Shown here one piece after another: positions 8,447 through 16,249 of a stretch of DNA of 51,658 nucleotides; positions within the stretch are counted from its first letter, which is position 1; the number at the start of each line of letters is the position of its first letter. The position numbers were made by a program, and so were the translations under genes. The notes beneath the pieces are model-generated. The model did no database searches. It was given only the letters and a program-made list of their open reading frames with translations, and was not told the origin of the DNA. Source of the stretch: Bacteroidales bacterium (GTDB taxonomy: Bacteria > Bacteroidota > Bacteroidia > Bacteroidales > Marinilabiliaceae); NCBI GenBank assembly GCA_017539645.1, contig JAFYCM010000054.1, forward strand, positions 1 to 51,658, read 5' to 3'.

Positions 8447-10729
8447 ATGAAACTTATAAAGACGCATATAATACGAGTTTTGTTATGTGCAGCGGCATTC
8501 ATAAATGTTGTTGCATACACTTCGTGTGGCGGCTGTACCGACGATGAGACAAAGACCAATGCGCTATATCGTAACTATACTGCACGCGCCGACTCGTTTT
8601 TCTATAAAGATATGGCCGATTCGGCGCTCACTCTTCATAAAAAGGCGTTGGCAGTAGCCCATACTCCAGAGGAGAGAGTTCATGCATACCTTAATGTTGC
8701 AGCTACACATTATTATATGGGCAACATCAAAGCCACGGAGACCATAGTGAGCAAATGCCTGTCGCATATACATAATATGAAGCAAAGCCTCTCGCCCGAG
8801 ATGCAGAAATGCAAACTTACGGCGCTTGTGTTGCTTGCCGAAGTATACAACGAGACAGAACGCTACTCCGATGCCGTGCGACAGAACATGCGTGCCACCC
8901 AAATTGCTAAGCATATCGGTGATATAGAAACCGAAATAGCCTGCATCCTCTATATAGCACAACGTGAGGAACTTAGCGGCAATTACGCTTCGGCTATCGA
9001 TGGCTACCTTGAAGCGCTTGCCATTTGCGAAAAGAACAACCTTGATAGCGAGGCTTTCAATATTTATAACCATTTACAACTTGCCTATTTGAAGATTGGC
9101 GAAGAGAAGCAGACGCAGCACTACATAAACTTAATGCGCAAGTCGACAGAAAATGTCACACCGCTACAACGCTGCATCACGGCGCTTGCCGAACTAAAAT
9201 TGGCTGTAAATTCTGGTGATGAGAATAGCCAGCACCTCAATGCCGATGTGCTGAAATATCTCGAAGGTGAATCGGATGTAAACTCATTCAAGTCGCTGAA
9301 TATCAACGGCGCGCTGACATATTATTACGTAAGTATAAATGACTACGAACAGGCGAAAAAGTATCTTACGCGACTTGATGAAGGCCCGCGAGTTGACTCT
9401 ACGCAGACATTTTTTGTGCAGATGATGAGAGCCGACGTAGCTATGATGGTTAACAAGAACGCCGAAGCTAAACGCATATTGCTGTCGGTGGATAAAGAGT
9501 TGTTGCGCCATCGCGATATTAGCCTATACGAGAGATATTTACAGCTACTTACCAAGTGCTGCCATCGCATTGGAGATGAGCATAGTGCCTATACATACAA
9601 TGCCACCCTTTTGGCTTTGCGCGACTCGCTTCAAACCGAGTCTGGTAGCCATAACTTAGCATACCGAAGCATGATGCAAAACCGCGATACTACGGTGCTT
9701 TCGCAAAAGTTGCGCATCGTTCGTCAGCAAAACAAGATGAACGAAATAACGCTCCATCGCGAAATATTTGCATACGTGGCCGGTTTGCTCGTATTCGTTG
9801 CTATGATAATGACGTTGTGGCTCTATTGGCGTCGCTCTCGCAGGAAGAAAAAAATCATCGAGCAACAAAACGAGCAGCTCCGCTGCGAGGTGGCTATGTA
9901 TAAGCAACTGCTTGAACTTCAGTCGAAAGAACTAATGCAGAAGAGTAATTTCTATGCGCGTGAGCATAATTATGCGGCATACCTACAACGCAAAAACCTC
10001 TCGCCAGAAAGTGTGCTCGATTGTCCATGCATAACCGAACGTTTTGTGCTTTTCCAACCATGCAATGGCTCTGTTGGCGGCGATTTCTATTGGTTCAACC
10101 GCGTTGGCGACAACCTCTTCATTTGCTGCGGCGATGCTACAGGCCATGGTGTGCCAGGCGCGTTTATAGCCATGATTAGCTACATCTGCCTCAACGATAT
10201 TGTGCACGCTTCGCCCGACATCACGCCGCTTGCGCTTGTTAACCGCTTCGACAAGAATTTGAATCATATTCTGCATAACAACAGCACTTTCCAATGTACC
10301 GATAGCGTCGACCTATCTATGCTGTGCATAAATATGAATACACGACGCATTAGTCTTGTACTTGCACGACAGATGGCTTTTGTGGTGTCGGAGGATGGCT
10401 ATGTTACCGATATTGTTGGAACTCAGCGCAGTTTGGGCGATACGGAAGAAAAATTCAACGAACGTCAATTTTTCGAGCAAGAAATAACGTTGCAACCAAC
10501 GGATACTATATATTTGACTACTGACGGTCTCTCATCGCAGATTGGTGGCGCGAAACAGAGCACCTTCAAACGCAAAAATGTTAGAAAATCTTTAGTTGAC
10601 ATACGTACCTCTCCGCTTTCGCTTCAGAAAAATATGCTCAGCGAAACGATTCGCGATTGGCGCGGCGACACTCCACAAACCGATGATATACTTGTTATTG
10701 GATTGAAGATTGATACCTCTCGAGTTTAG
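8447..10729 (+). CDS. Membrane TPR protein with intact SpoIIE-type PP2C serine phosphatase domain
   Basis: A 761-residue protein built like its upstream neighbour. It has a signal or lipoprotein leader with a cysteine near residue 27 (YTSCGGC), periplasmic TPR-like helices (about 40-390), a transmembrane helix (about 440-461), a coiled coil and a C-terminal SpoIIE phosphatase domain (about 505-761). Here the metal ligands are intact: Asp546 in VGGDFYW, Asp563 in GDATGHGVPG, Asp693 in TTDG and Asp746-Asp747 in TDDILVIG. It should dephosphorylate Ser/Thr on a cytoplasmic partner in response to a periplasmic signal; in well-studied systems such phosphatases act on anti-sigma-factor antagonists or similar switches, but no such partner is encoded nearby. 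The ATG at 8447 is preferred over an in-frame TTG at 8441. The gene order suggests one signalling unit with the degenerate paralog. Confidence 0.88.
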   Translation: MKLIKTHIIRVLLCAAAFINVVAYTSCGGCTDDETKTNALYRNYTARADSFFYKDMADSALTLHKKALAVAHTPEERVHAYLNVAATHYYMGNIKATETIVSKCLSHIHNMKQSLSPEMQKCKLTALVLLAEVYNETERYSDAVRQNMRATQIAKHIGDIETEIACILYIAQREELSGNYASAIDGYLEALAICEKNNLDSEAFNIYNHLQLAYLKIGEEKQTQHYINLMRKSTENVTPLQRCITALAELKLAVNSGDENSQHLNADVLKYLEGESDVNSFKSLNINGALTYYYVSINDYEQAKKYLTRLDEGPRVDSTQTFFVQMMRADVAMMVNKNAEAKRILLSVDKELLRHRDISLYERYLQLLTKCCHRIGDEHSAYTYNATLLALRDSLQTESGSHNLAYRSMMQNRDTTVLSQKLRIVRQQNKMNEITLHREIFAYVAGLLVFVAMIMTLWLYWRRSRRKKKIIEQQNEQLRCEVAMYKQLLELQSKELMQKSNFYAREHNYAAYLQRKNLSPESVLDCPCITERFVLFQPCNGSVGGDFYWFNRVGDNLFICCGDATGHGVPGAFIAMISYICLNDIVHASPDITPLALVNRFDKNLNHILHNNSTFQCTDSVDLSMLCINMNTRRISLVLARQMAFVVSEDGYVTDIVGTQRSLGDTEEKFNERQFFEQEITLQPTDTIYLTTDGLSSQIGGAKQSTFKRKNVRKSLVDIRTSPLSLQKNMLSETIRDWRGDTPQTDDILVIGLKIDTSRV

Positions 10730-10750
10730 TCATTTTTTATTTGTTGCGCT

Positions 10751-11071
10751 ATGAAGATAGTGAGTTCAATTCCCGCAGAAAAATTAACGCAAAAGCCCGT
10801 CAGCATTGGCGAGTTCGTAAAGTGTTTCGATCAATTTTTTCTCGAATGTTTTGGCTGCGATGTAACACTTACGTCGCGAACCGACTGCGAGAGCATACTT
10901 AGCGAAGTGATTGTCAAAGTCGACCGTCCAATGACCAATTTCGACTCAGCTGTGCTAAGTGCTGAATTGAAAACGTCCGATAAAGAGTATCTATCACTAT
11001 TTTTGTCGACCATTCAAAGCGCCAACATCGAGGTGAAGGACTTGCCAGATGGCGTAGCTATAAATTTTTAG
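10751..11071 (+). CDS. Hypothetical 106-residue protein
   Basis: A small soluble acidic protein without signal peptide or membrane segment; I do not recognise its family. It contains four cysteines (two of them in the LECFGCDV stretch), two predicted helices (about 20-35 and 75-90) and several short beta-like stretches, and it ends in VAINF. It starts 21 bases after the phosphatase gene and stops 8 bases before engB, so it is co-transcribed with both. Position alone makes a role with the phosphatases possible, for example as a small switch protein, but nothing in the sequence proves that. Confidence 0.6.
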   Translation: MKIVSSIPAEKLTQKPVSIGEFVKCFDQFFLECFGCDVTLTSRTDCESILSEVIVKVDRPMTNFDSAVLSAELKTSDKEYLSLFLSTIQSANIEVKDLPDGVAINF

Positions 11072-11079
11072 AATAAGAA

Positions 11080-11688
11080 ATGACGATAAAAATCTCTGAA
11101 GCCGTTTTTGTGAAAAGCAGCGCCGACGTAGCTGGTTGCCCGCAATCCACATTGCCCGAATATGCATTTATTGGCCGCTCCAACGTGGGCAAATCGTCGC
11201 TCATAAATATGATTTGCAACCGCTCCGACCTCGCCAAAGTTTCGTCAACGCCAGGTAAAACGCAGCTAATCAACCATTTCTGTATAAATAATGAATGGCA
11301 TCTTGTCGATCTGCCTGGTTATGGTTATGCCAAGTTGCCCAAGCCCGAGAAGGAGAAACTTCAGAAGATTATCGATGGTTATATTATTAAGCGTCAACAA
11401 CTTACAAATCTGTTTCTGCTTATAGATTGTCGTCACGAACCGCAAAAAATCGACCTCGAATTCATTGAGTTCCTCGGCGCCAACGGCATACCATTCACCA
11501 TAGTATTTACTAAGGCCGACAAACTCTCAGAGCGTCAACTCACCATAAATATTGATAATTACAAGCAACATTTGCTCGAAACGTGGGAAGAACTGCCGCC
11601 GATAATGCTTACATCGTCGCTTCGTAAGATGGGGCGTGATGAAATTCTCGATTATATAGAATCGATAAATGCATCATTAGCCAATTAA
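11080..11688 (+). CDS. engB: Ribosome biogenesis GTP-binding protein EngB (YihA/YsxC)
   Basis: A 202-residue TRAFAC GTPase needed for large ribosomal subunit assembly. All G motifs are present: G1 GRSNVGKS at 32-39, the G2 region STPGKTQ, G3 DLPGYGY from residue 77, G4 TKAD at 144-147 and a G5-like TSS near the C-terminus. Length is normal for the family. It follows the 106-residue hypothetical gene by 8 bases and is likely the last gene of the ispE to engB operon. Confidence 0.95.
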   Translation: MTIKISEAVFVKSSADVAGCPQSTLPEYAFIGRSNVGKSSLINMICNRSDLAKVSSTPGKTQLINHFCINNEWHLVDLPGYGYAKLPKPEKEKLQKIIDGYIIKRQQLTNLFLLIDCRHEPQKIDLEFIEFLGANGIPFTIVFTKADKLSERQLTINIDNYKQHLLETWEELPPIMLTSSLRKMGRDEILDYIESINASLAN

Positions 11689-11731
11689 CTGCTAATTTTG
11701 AGCGTTATTTCGTTTGAATATAGACACCATA

Positions 11732-13255
11732 ATGAACAAACTTCGTATGCTGACCACCGCGCTGGTGTGCCTTTTCAGCATAACTCAAATATTTACGCAG
11801 ACAATAAATAAGAATGTGGACAAACCGCAGCGCGAAATGCGTGGTTTGTGGGTCTCGGTGATTGGCAATATCGATTGGCCTACCGTCAAAGGCCTGTCTC
11901 CCAATAATTTGCGTACTGAAGCAACTACAATTCTCGACCGCGCGGCCGAGATGGGACTTAACACAATATTTCTGCAAGTGCGCCCATCGTGCGACGTAAT
12001 CTATCCTTCGAAGATTGAACCATATTCGGAATATGTTGTGGGTGAGAACTTTGCACGTGTAGATTCGCTAAAAGATTTCGATGCGCTTAAGTTCTGGATT
12101 GAGCAGGCTCATCATCGCGGCATTGAGCTACATGCGTGGATAAATCCGTTTCGTGTGTCGCCCATGCTCGACTATCCTTGCGACACATCGCATCTTTCGG
12201 TCAAACACCCCGAATGGACTATTAAGTATGCCGGTAAACTCTACCTCGACCCTGGCATTCCCGCGGCGCGCGCCCATGTGATGAGTGTAATCGACGAGAT
12301 TGTGCATAATTACGATATTGATGGAATACATTTCGACGACTACTTCTATCCATATCCAGTTGAAAATGAAACTTTTTGCGACACTGCAAGTTTTCGACAG
12401 TACAACCCAAACGAGTTGGCGCTTGAAGATTGGCGTCGCAGCAATGTAGATAGCGTCATTTGCAATGTAGAGCGACTCATAAAGCGCGAAAAGTCGTGGC
12501 TTGCGTTCGGTATTAGTCCGTTTGGCGTTTGGCGCAACTCTACCGAAGACCCGCGTGGCTCAAATACGCAAGCCAGCGTGACCGATTACGACGTTTTGTG
12601 TGCCGACGTTCTGAAATGGATTTTCGAAGAGTGGATAGACTACGTAGTGCCGCAAATCTATTGGCACACAGGGCATAAGAAGGTCGATTTCGATACGCTG
12701 CAACGTTGGTGGTCGGCTCAGAGCACCGAGCATACGCGAATATTTGTCGGTCATGCGCTTTTCAAGGTGAATAGCGGCGCTTCGGCGTGGAAAAATATCG
12801 ACGAGATGCCCGATCAGATTGCCAAAGTTAGAGGCAACGAGCGCCTCGACGGCAGTGTATTCTTCAGTTATCGTCAATTCAATAGAGATTTGTACAACCT
12901 CGAAAGTCAGATGAAGAGCGACATTTATATGCATCGTTCGCTCGTTCCTTTGACGCTCGACTGCGATGATGACGTTGAACTCGAAATTGACAAAATAAGC
13001 CACACAGGCACAAAAATCCGCTGGGTACTCGATGGTGATGCGGATAATCTGCGTTTCTACATCGTATATAGATATAAAAAGTTCGAGCAGTTCGACCCTT
13101 CAGACCCTCGATTTATATACGCTATCACCGACAGCAACGAGATTATTGCCGAGCGACTAAATGGCGAGGAGGGACGCTACGTATTCCGCGTTGCGCCAGT
13201 TGATAAATGGCGTCGTGAGCATAGCCTTTCGCGCCGCGTAACCATTCAATACTGA
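11732..13255 (+). CDS. GHL10 (DUF187) family secreted glycoside-hydrolase-like protein
   Basis: A 507-residue exported protein with a signal peptide (about 1-23, ending IFTQ). The GHL10 barrel is recognisable from REMRGLWVSVIGNIDWP, LNTIFLQVRPSCDVIYPS, ELHAWINPFRV, LDPGIPAARAHVMSVIDEIV, DGIHFDDYFYPYP and the later YVVPQIYWHTGH. The family is related to glycosyl hydrolases and is thought to act on cell-wall or other polysaccharides; the paired acidic residues in HFDDYF lie where a catalytic acid would be expected. A fibronectin-like C-terminal part (about 415-507) follows the barrel. The ATG at 11732 directly precedes the signal peptide. Its last 10 bases overlap the 3' end of the convergent gene on the other strand. 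Confidence 0.88.
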   Translation: MNKLRMLTTALVCLFSITQIFTQTINKNVDKPQREMRGLWVSVIGNIDWPTVKGLSPNNLRTEATTILDRAAEMGLNTIFLQVRPSCDVIYPSKIEPYSEYVVGENFARVDSLKDFDALKFWIEQAHHRGIELHAWINPFRVSPMLDYPCDTSHLSVKHPEWTIKYAGKLYLDPGIPAARAHVMSVIDEIVHNYDIDGIHFDDYFYPYPVENETFCDTASFRQYNPNELALEDWRRSNVDSVICNVERLIKREKSWLAFGISPFGVWRNSTEDPRGSNTQASVTDYDVLCADVLKWIFEEWIDYVVPQIYWHTGHKKVDFDTLQRWWSAQSTEHTRIFVGHALFKVNSGASAWKNIDEMPDQIAKVRGNERLDGSVFFSYRQFNRDLYNLESQMKSDIYMHRSLVPLTLDCDDDVELEIDKISHTGTKIRWVLDGDADNLRFYIVYRYKKFEQFDPSDPRFIYAITDSNEIIAERLNGEEGRYVFRVAPVDKWRREHSLSRRVTIQY

Positions 13256-13653
13256 TATTTCGCAAGCATCTTTTGCAATTCGTCGATTCTCTGCACACGA
13301 GTGATAGAGAACTCGTCTGAGTGTTCATCTACGTATGTATACAGTTCGAGCGATTTTGCTATTATTTCTCGTCGAACCTCGTAGTTTCCAATGAAAAGTT
13401 GTGCGTCGGCGTACATAATTTCTGCCAACATTTCCACACGTTGCACATAATCTTCGCGAAAGACAGTCAGCGTTTCGAGGATTTCCTCTTTTGTTGAGGA
13501 GCGAAAGAACTGAGCATCGTGACCGAGCATTGTGTACATCGATTCTAAATCGTGCTGACGTTCAGTAAGTTGGCGCGTGTCGCCATGCAAGAGTTTGTCG
13601 ATTGCGGCAAAGAGTTCTTGTATTATTCTAAGTATATAATCTCGTTTTAACAT
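13246..13653 (-). CDS. Small helical protein, possibly DUF6483-like
   Basis: A 135-residue all-helical cytoplasmic protein with no signal or membrane segment. The opening MLKRDYILRIIQELFAAI and the later helix pairs resemble small TPR-like proteins of the DUF6483 kind, but I make that link from memory and hold it loosely. It is convergent with the GHL10 gene and the two coding ends overlap by 10 bases. No partner is evident nearby and no function can be assigned. Confidence 0.65.
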   Translation of the reverse strand: MLKRDYILRIIQELFAAIDKLLHGDTRQLTERQHDLESMYTMLGHDAQFFRSSTKEEILETLTVFREDYVQRVEMLAEIMYADAQLFIGNYEVRREIIAKSLELYTYVDEHSDEFSITRVQRIDELQKMLAKYQY

Positions 13654-13742
13654 TTGTAAACTATTACACTAAAATATAGGTTAAAAGTCTAATCTTTTGG
13701 TATCTTTGTAGGCAGTTTTTTAGAAAACACTTTTTGCACAAT

Positions 13743-14312
13743 ATGAAAGCAGTCAAACAACTACTGAAAATAGCGCTGGTACTAATCTTGTTTGTGTCGT
13801 GCGGTGAAGATAAAGAATACATCATTGACGGTGTAGTATATGGTGGCGTAAATTTTGAGGGGCAACAAGTAAAGTTGGCTCCGCTTGTTGGTGCTACCGA
13901 TGCTAATACCGATTCCACAATCATACACAATGGCAAATTTCGTTTTGAAGGCATAGTTGAGACTGACGAATTATGCGTCATTCACGTTCCGCCGATGTTG
14001 CGCGTATTTATAGTTCGTGAGCCAATTTTGATAAAGGAGCCGGGCCACATTCGTCTTATCCTTGGCGAACAGAATATCGTAAAGGGCACTCCACTCAACG
14101 ATTCTTTGCAGGCTTGGAACGAATACAAAGGCAAAATAGATTCTACGCTAAAAGTGATACACCAGCAGATGAAGCATGTGGATGCCGCTGGTCAGCTCGA
14201 ATATCTCGACAAAGCTGATAAACTTCGTCTAAAACTCGATGCTCATATTCGTGAAGTGAGCCTTCGCAACAATAATATGTTTGGCGACTATATCGACAAA
14301 TTTGCGAAATAA
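13743..14312 (+). CDS. DUF4369-like lipoprotein
   Basis: A 189-residue lipoprotein. After a hydrophobic leader the cysteine in LFVSCGED (about residue 20) would be lipidated. The body begins with a small beta domain of the DUF4369 type (GVVYGGVNFEGQQVKLAPL, then DSTIIHNGKFRFEG), followed by a helical C-terminal tail (about 120-189). In longer relatives this domain precedes a thioredoxin-like domain; here there is none, so this is a short member. A perfect -7 box TATCTTTG lies at 13701-13708, 35 bases before the start; no -33 element is seen. The ATG at 13743 is preferred to an in-frame TTG 9 bases upstream. Confidence 0.75.
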   Translation: MKAVKQLLKIALVLILFVSCGEDKEYIIDGVVYGGVNFEGQQVKLAPLVGATDANTDSTIIHNGKFRFEGIVETDELCVIHVPPMLRVFIVREPILIKEPGHIRLILGEQNIVKGTPLNDSLQAWNEYKGKIDSTLKVIHQQMKHVDAAGQLEYLDKADKLRLKLDAHIREVSLRNNNMFGDYIDKFAK

Positions 14313-14321
14313 AAGTCGCTA

Positions 14322-14359
14322 ATAATTATGCTCTACATGTATTCTTGGAGCATAATTAT
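14322..14359 (+). terminator. Inverted repeat after the DUF4369-like gene
   Basis: A perfect 12-bp inverted repeat (14322-14333 and 14348-14359) with a 14-base loop starts 10 bases after the stop codon. The stem is AT-rich and no long T run follows, so it may be a weak terminator or an mRNA 3'-end stabiliser. Confidence 0.4.
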
Positions 14360-14440
14360 GTAATAATCTATTGTCGTTTAGACCATTGCGACGTGCATAA
14401 TAAAATATGCAGCAGAGCGCTACTGAAACGGTAAAAACAG

Positions 14441-14448
14441 TATCTTTG
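14441..14448 (+). promoter_or_regulatory. -7 promoter element of the tRNA-Pro gene
   Basis: TATCTTTG is a perfect match to the Bacteroidota -7 consensus TAnnTTTG, 24 bases before the tRNA. No clear -33 TTTG is visible at the expected distance. Confidence 0.5.
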
Positions 14449-14472
14449 CGGCGTCAAAAAATAAAGGACAAT

Positions 14473-14545
14473 CGGGATGTAGCGCAGTTGGTAGCGCACC
14501 ACGTTCGGGACGTGGGGGTCGGGCGTTCGAGTCGCCTCATCCCGA
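14473..14545 (+). tRNA. tRNA-Pro (anticodon CGG)
   Basis: The segment folds as a complete cloverleaf. It has a 7-bp acceptor stem (CGGGATG with CATCCCG), a D arm with GCGC stems, an anticodon stem CCACG/CGTGG around the loop TTCGGGA, and a T arm with GGGCG/CGCCT around TTCGAGT. The discriminator base is A, and CCA is not encoded. The loop places CGG at positions 34-36, which reads proline CCG codons. Confidence 0.95.
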
Positions 14546-14555
14546 CAGACAAAAT

Positions 14556-14583
14556 AAAAGCCCATCATTCGATGGGCTTTTTT
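14556..14583 (+). terminator. Rho-independent terminator of tRNA-Pro
   Basis: An 11-bp perfect stem (14556-14566 with 14571-14581) with a 4-base loop ATTC and a run of T begins 10 bases after the tRNA. Confidence 0.85.
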
Positions 14584-14750
14584 CGTTTATAATGCACACT
14601 CGCCTTAGTTAGGCAGAACTTACACTAAACAGAGTGCAGTAAAAATGCATTTTTATTCTATAAATGATAAAAGGTATCATAAAAACTATCGACTGGGTGT
14701 ATGTGTGATTTCTTGTCGAAATATCGCTAGCATATTTCACCAAAAATAAA

Positions 14751-14780
14751 AAGCCCCAAGAGCGCGAACTCTCGGGGCTT
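14751..14780 (-). terminator. Terminator of the FISUMP-like gene
   Basis: A 12-bp stem with one A-C mismatch and a 6-base loop, GC-rich at its centre (CCCC/GGGG). On the minus strand it is followed by T-rich sequence. It sits 23 bases downstream of the stop codon at 14804. Confidence 0.8.
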
Positions 14781-14803
14781 TATAGTTAGAATCTGCTACA
14801 ATC

Positions 14804-15859
14804 TTACTTTACATCGTGCACGAGACGAACAGAAAGAGCCTCTATACGGCTATAGCCTGAGTTCGGAGAATAGCTATAAGGCGTGATGCGTGGGCCATAA
14901 GCGTGGCTCTCGCTATTTGCTGTCGCTGACCAATAGTTGCCTTCGTAGTTAGTGCCATTGAAATGGCTTGCGTTTGCGCTACCAGCTGCAGGCAAAAATA
15001 CTGCGCCATTGGCTTGAAGAAGTGCGAATTGGTCTATTGACAATACATTTAGGCTATAATAATTTACTGAGTGGTCTACAATCGTTGCCCAAGGTTGCTT
15101 ATTGTTGTCATTCAAATCGACAGTGAACTTAAGTTTCACGTCTGACAACTCTTTCCAGTCGTCTGGCAAGAGAATAAGACCGCATACGCCTTCAACGGTT
15201 GCATGTGTAACAAGATGCAAAGCGTTAGTACGTTTTGATAGTAAATATATCCACTCGTTGTTTGTGAGTGTGCGCCATTGACCAGCCACGTTGCCCCCAT
15301 TCTCTATAGCATTATAAACACCCCAATCGGCATTAGCGTATTTGCCCCAAAGGTTGTCGAGTTTTTTGAAGTGATCGTTGCCAGTAGACTCAGTAGTGCG
15401 CGCACCGCCAAGCCAATAATCCCAATATGATGTTGTGCGCTGCCATGGTTTGTAGCATTCTGCTCCGCTATCCCAACCACTAGTGCCGCGAGGGAAGAGG
15501 TCTATCCAACCATTGTATGTAGAACTTGCGTTGAGGTTGTCTTGTCCAACGACGTCAATCTGTCGCTCAGCAAAACGCCATTTGCCAGTTGATGCTTGGA
15601 ATTGCAAATTGCCGCGTGAAAAGTTTACATATTTGTTATTATCGACGGAGAAACGGCCTGCAATTGCGCCTACTAGTACATTATCATTCAAGCTATTGCC
15701 TAAACTGCCAATGCCTTGGTCGAGTGTGCCAGCAAGTACTATGCTATCTGGCTGAACGTCAACGAATAGTATGAGTTGGCCATCTTTATAAATAGAGATT
15801 TGTGCGGCAGCAGCAATACTTAATGCAGCCGCAACTAATGATGCATATATTCTGTTCAT
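14804..15859 (-). CDS. Secreted protein with C-terminal FISUMP/DUF1566-like domain
   Basis: A 351-residue exported protein. The signal peptide is about residues 1-20 (ALSIAAAAQ). It is followed by a short KDGQLILFVDVQPDSIVL leader segment, the FSRGNLQFQASTGKWRFAE block common in large Bacteroidales secreted proteins, and a C-terminal fold with GNYWSATANSESHAYG and a final LSVRLVHDVK. This C-terminal pattern resembles the FISUMP/DUF1566 lectin-like fold found in many Bacteroidota and Fibrobacter secreted proteins; its ligand is unknown. The ATG at 15859 is chosen because the signal peptide begins there. A nonsense-broken small secreted ORF lies 10 bases upstream and is probably in the same transcript. 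Confidence 0.72.
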   Translation of the reverse strand: MNRIYASLVAAALSIAAAAQISIYKDGQLILFVDVQPDSIVLAGTLDQGIGSLGNSLNDNVLVGAIAGRFSVDNNKYVNFSRGNLQFQASTGKWRFAERQIDVVGQDNLNASSTYNGWIDLFPRGTSGWDSGAECYKPWQRTTSYWDYWLGGARTTESTGNDHFKKLDNLWGKYANADWGVYNAIENGGNVAGQWRTLTNNEWIYLLSKRTNALHLVTHATVEGVCGLILLPDDWKELSDVKLKFTVDLNDNNKQPWATIVDHSVNYYSLNVLSIDQFALLQANGAVFLPAAGSANASHFNGTNYEGNYWSATANSESHAYGPRITPYSYSPNSGYSRIEALSVRLVHDVK

Positions 15860-15869
15860 AATCAATTTG

Positions 15870-16043
15870 CTATGTAATATTTTTTGTAATGACAATACTT
15901 TGGGGTGAGAAGACGATACTACGCACCGAATCGATAGGGAACTGCTCTGCGTTTTTCCCTATGTATTCAATGGTTAGTGTACCTTCTGCCCAAGCAGCAA
16001 CTGTAGCGAAGAGAAGAAATAGGGTAGATCTGAGTCACTTCAT
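15870..16043 (-). pseudogene. Small secreted protein ORF broken by a TGA at codon 3
   Basis: Reading the minus strand from the ATG at 16043 gives Met-Lys, a TGA stop, and then 54 codons of open frame. These encode a convincing signal peptide (LRSTLFLLFATVAAWA) followed by EGTLTIEYIGKN and DSVRSIVFSPQSIVI, ending at TAG. The post-signal part resembles the leader segment of the FISUMP-like protein 10 bases downstream. One C-to-T or A-to-T change at codon 3 (CGA or AGA to TGA) would explain it; no ATG, GTG or TTG lies shortly after the TGA to rescue translation. A perfect -7 box TATTTTTG (minus strand, 16110-16103) lies about 60 bases upstream. It could be a recent pseudogene, an assembly error or, less likely, a read-through stop. 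Confidence 0.5.
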
Positions 16044-16249
16044 ATACAATAGTATTAGTTACAATCTGTTAGCGAGAAAAAATTATGCAAAATGCTATTT
16101 GGCAAAAATAAATAAACGAGGTGCTAATAGGCTCAAAAACAATCGGATAGCGAATTGTAAGTCGGCTTGAACAAGCTGCTGTTTAGTTTGCGTAGATGAG
16201 ATTCGAAAATTATAACGTAAAAATTATGAATCTACTTACACTCATTCCA

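Noticed and set aside
14407-14592. Open frames on both strands across the tRNA-Pro region
   Set aside because: They run through the tRNA cloverleaf and its terminator and give no protein-like composition.
15889-16170. A 93-codon plus-strand reading frame in the gap between the FISUMP-like gene and the TPM gene
   Set aside because: It has no start context, no recognisable domain and runs antisense to the minus-strand frame with a convincing signal peptide; the minus-strand reading is the better one.
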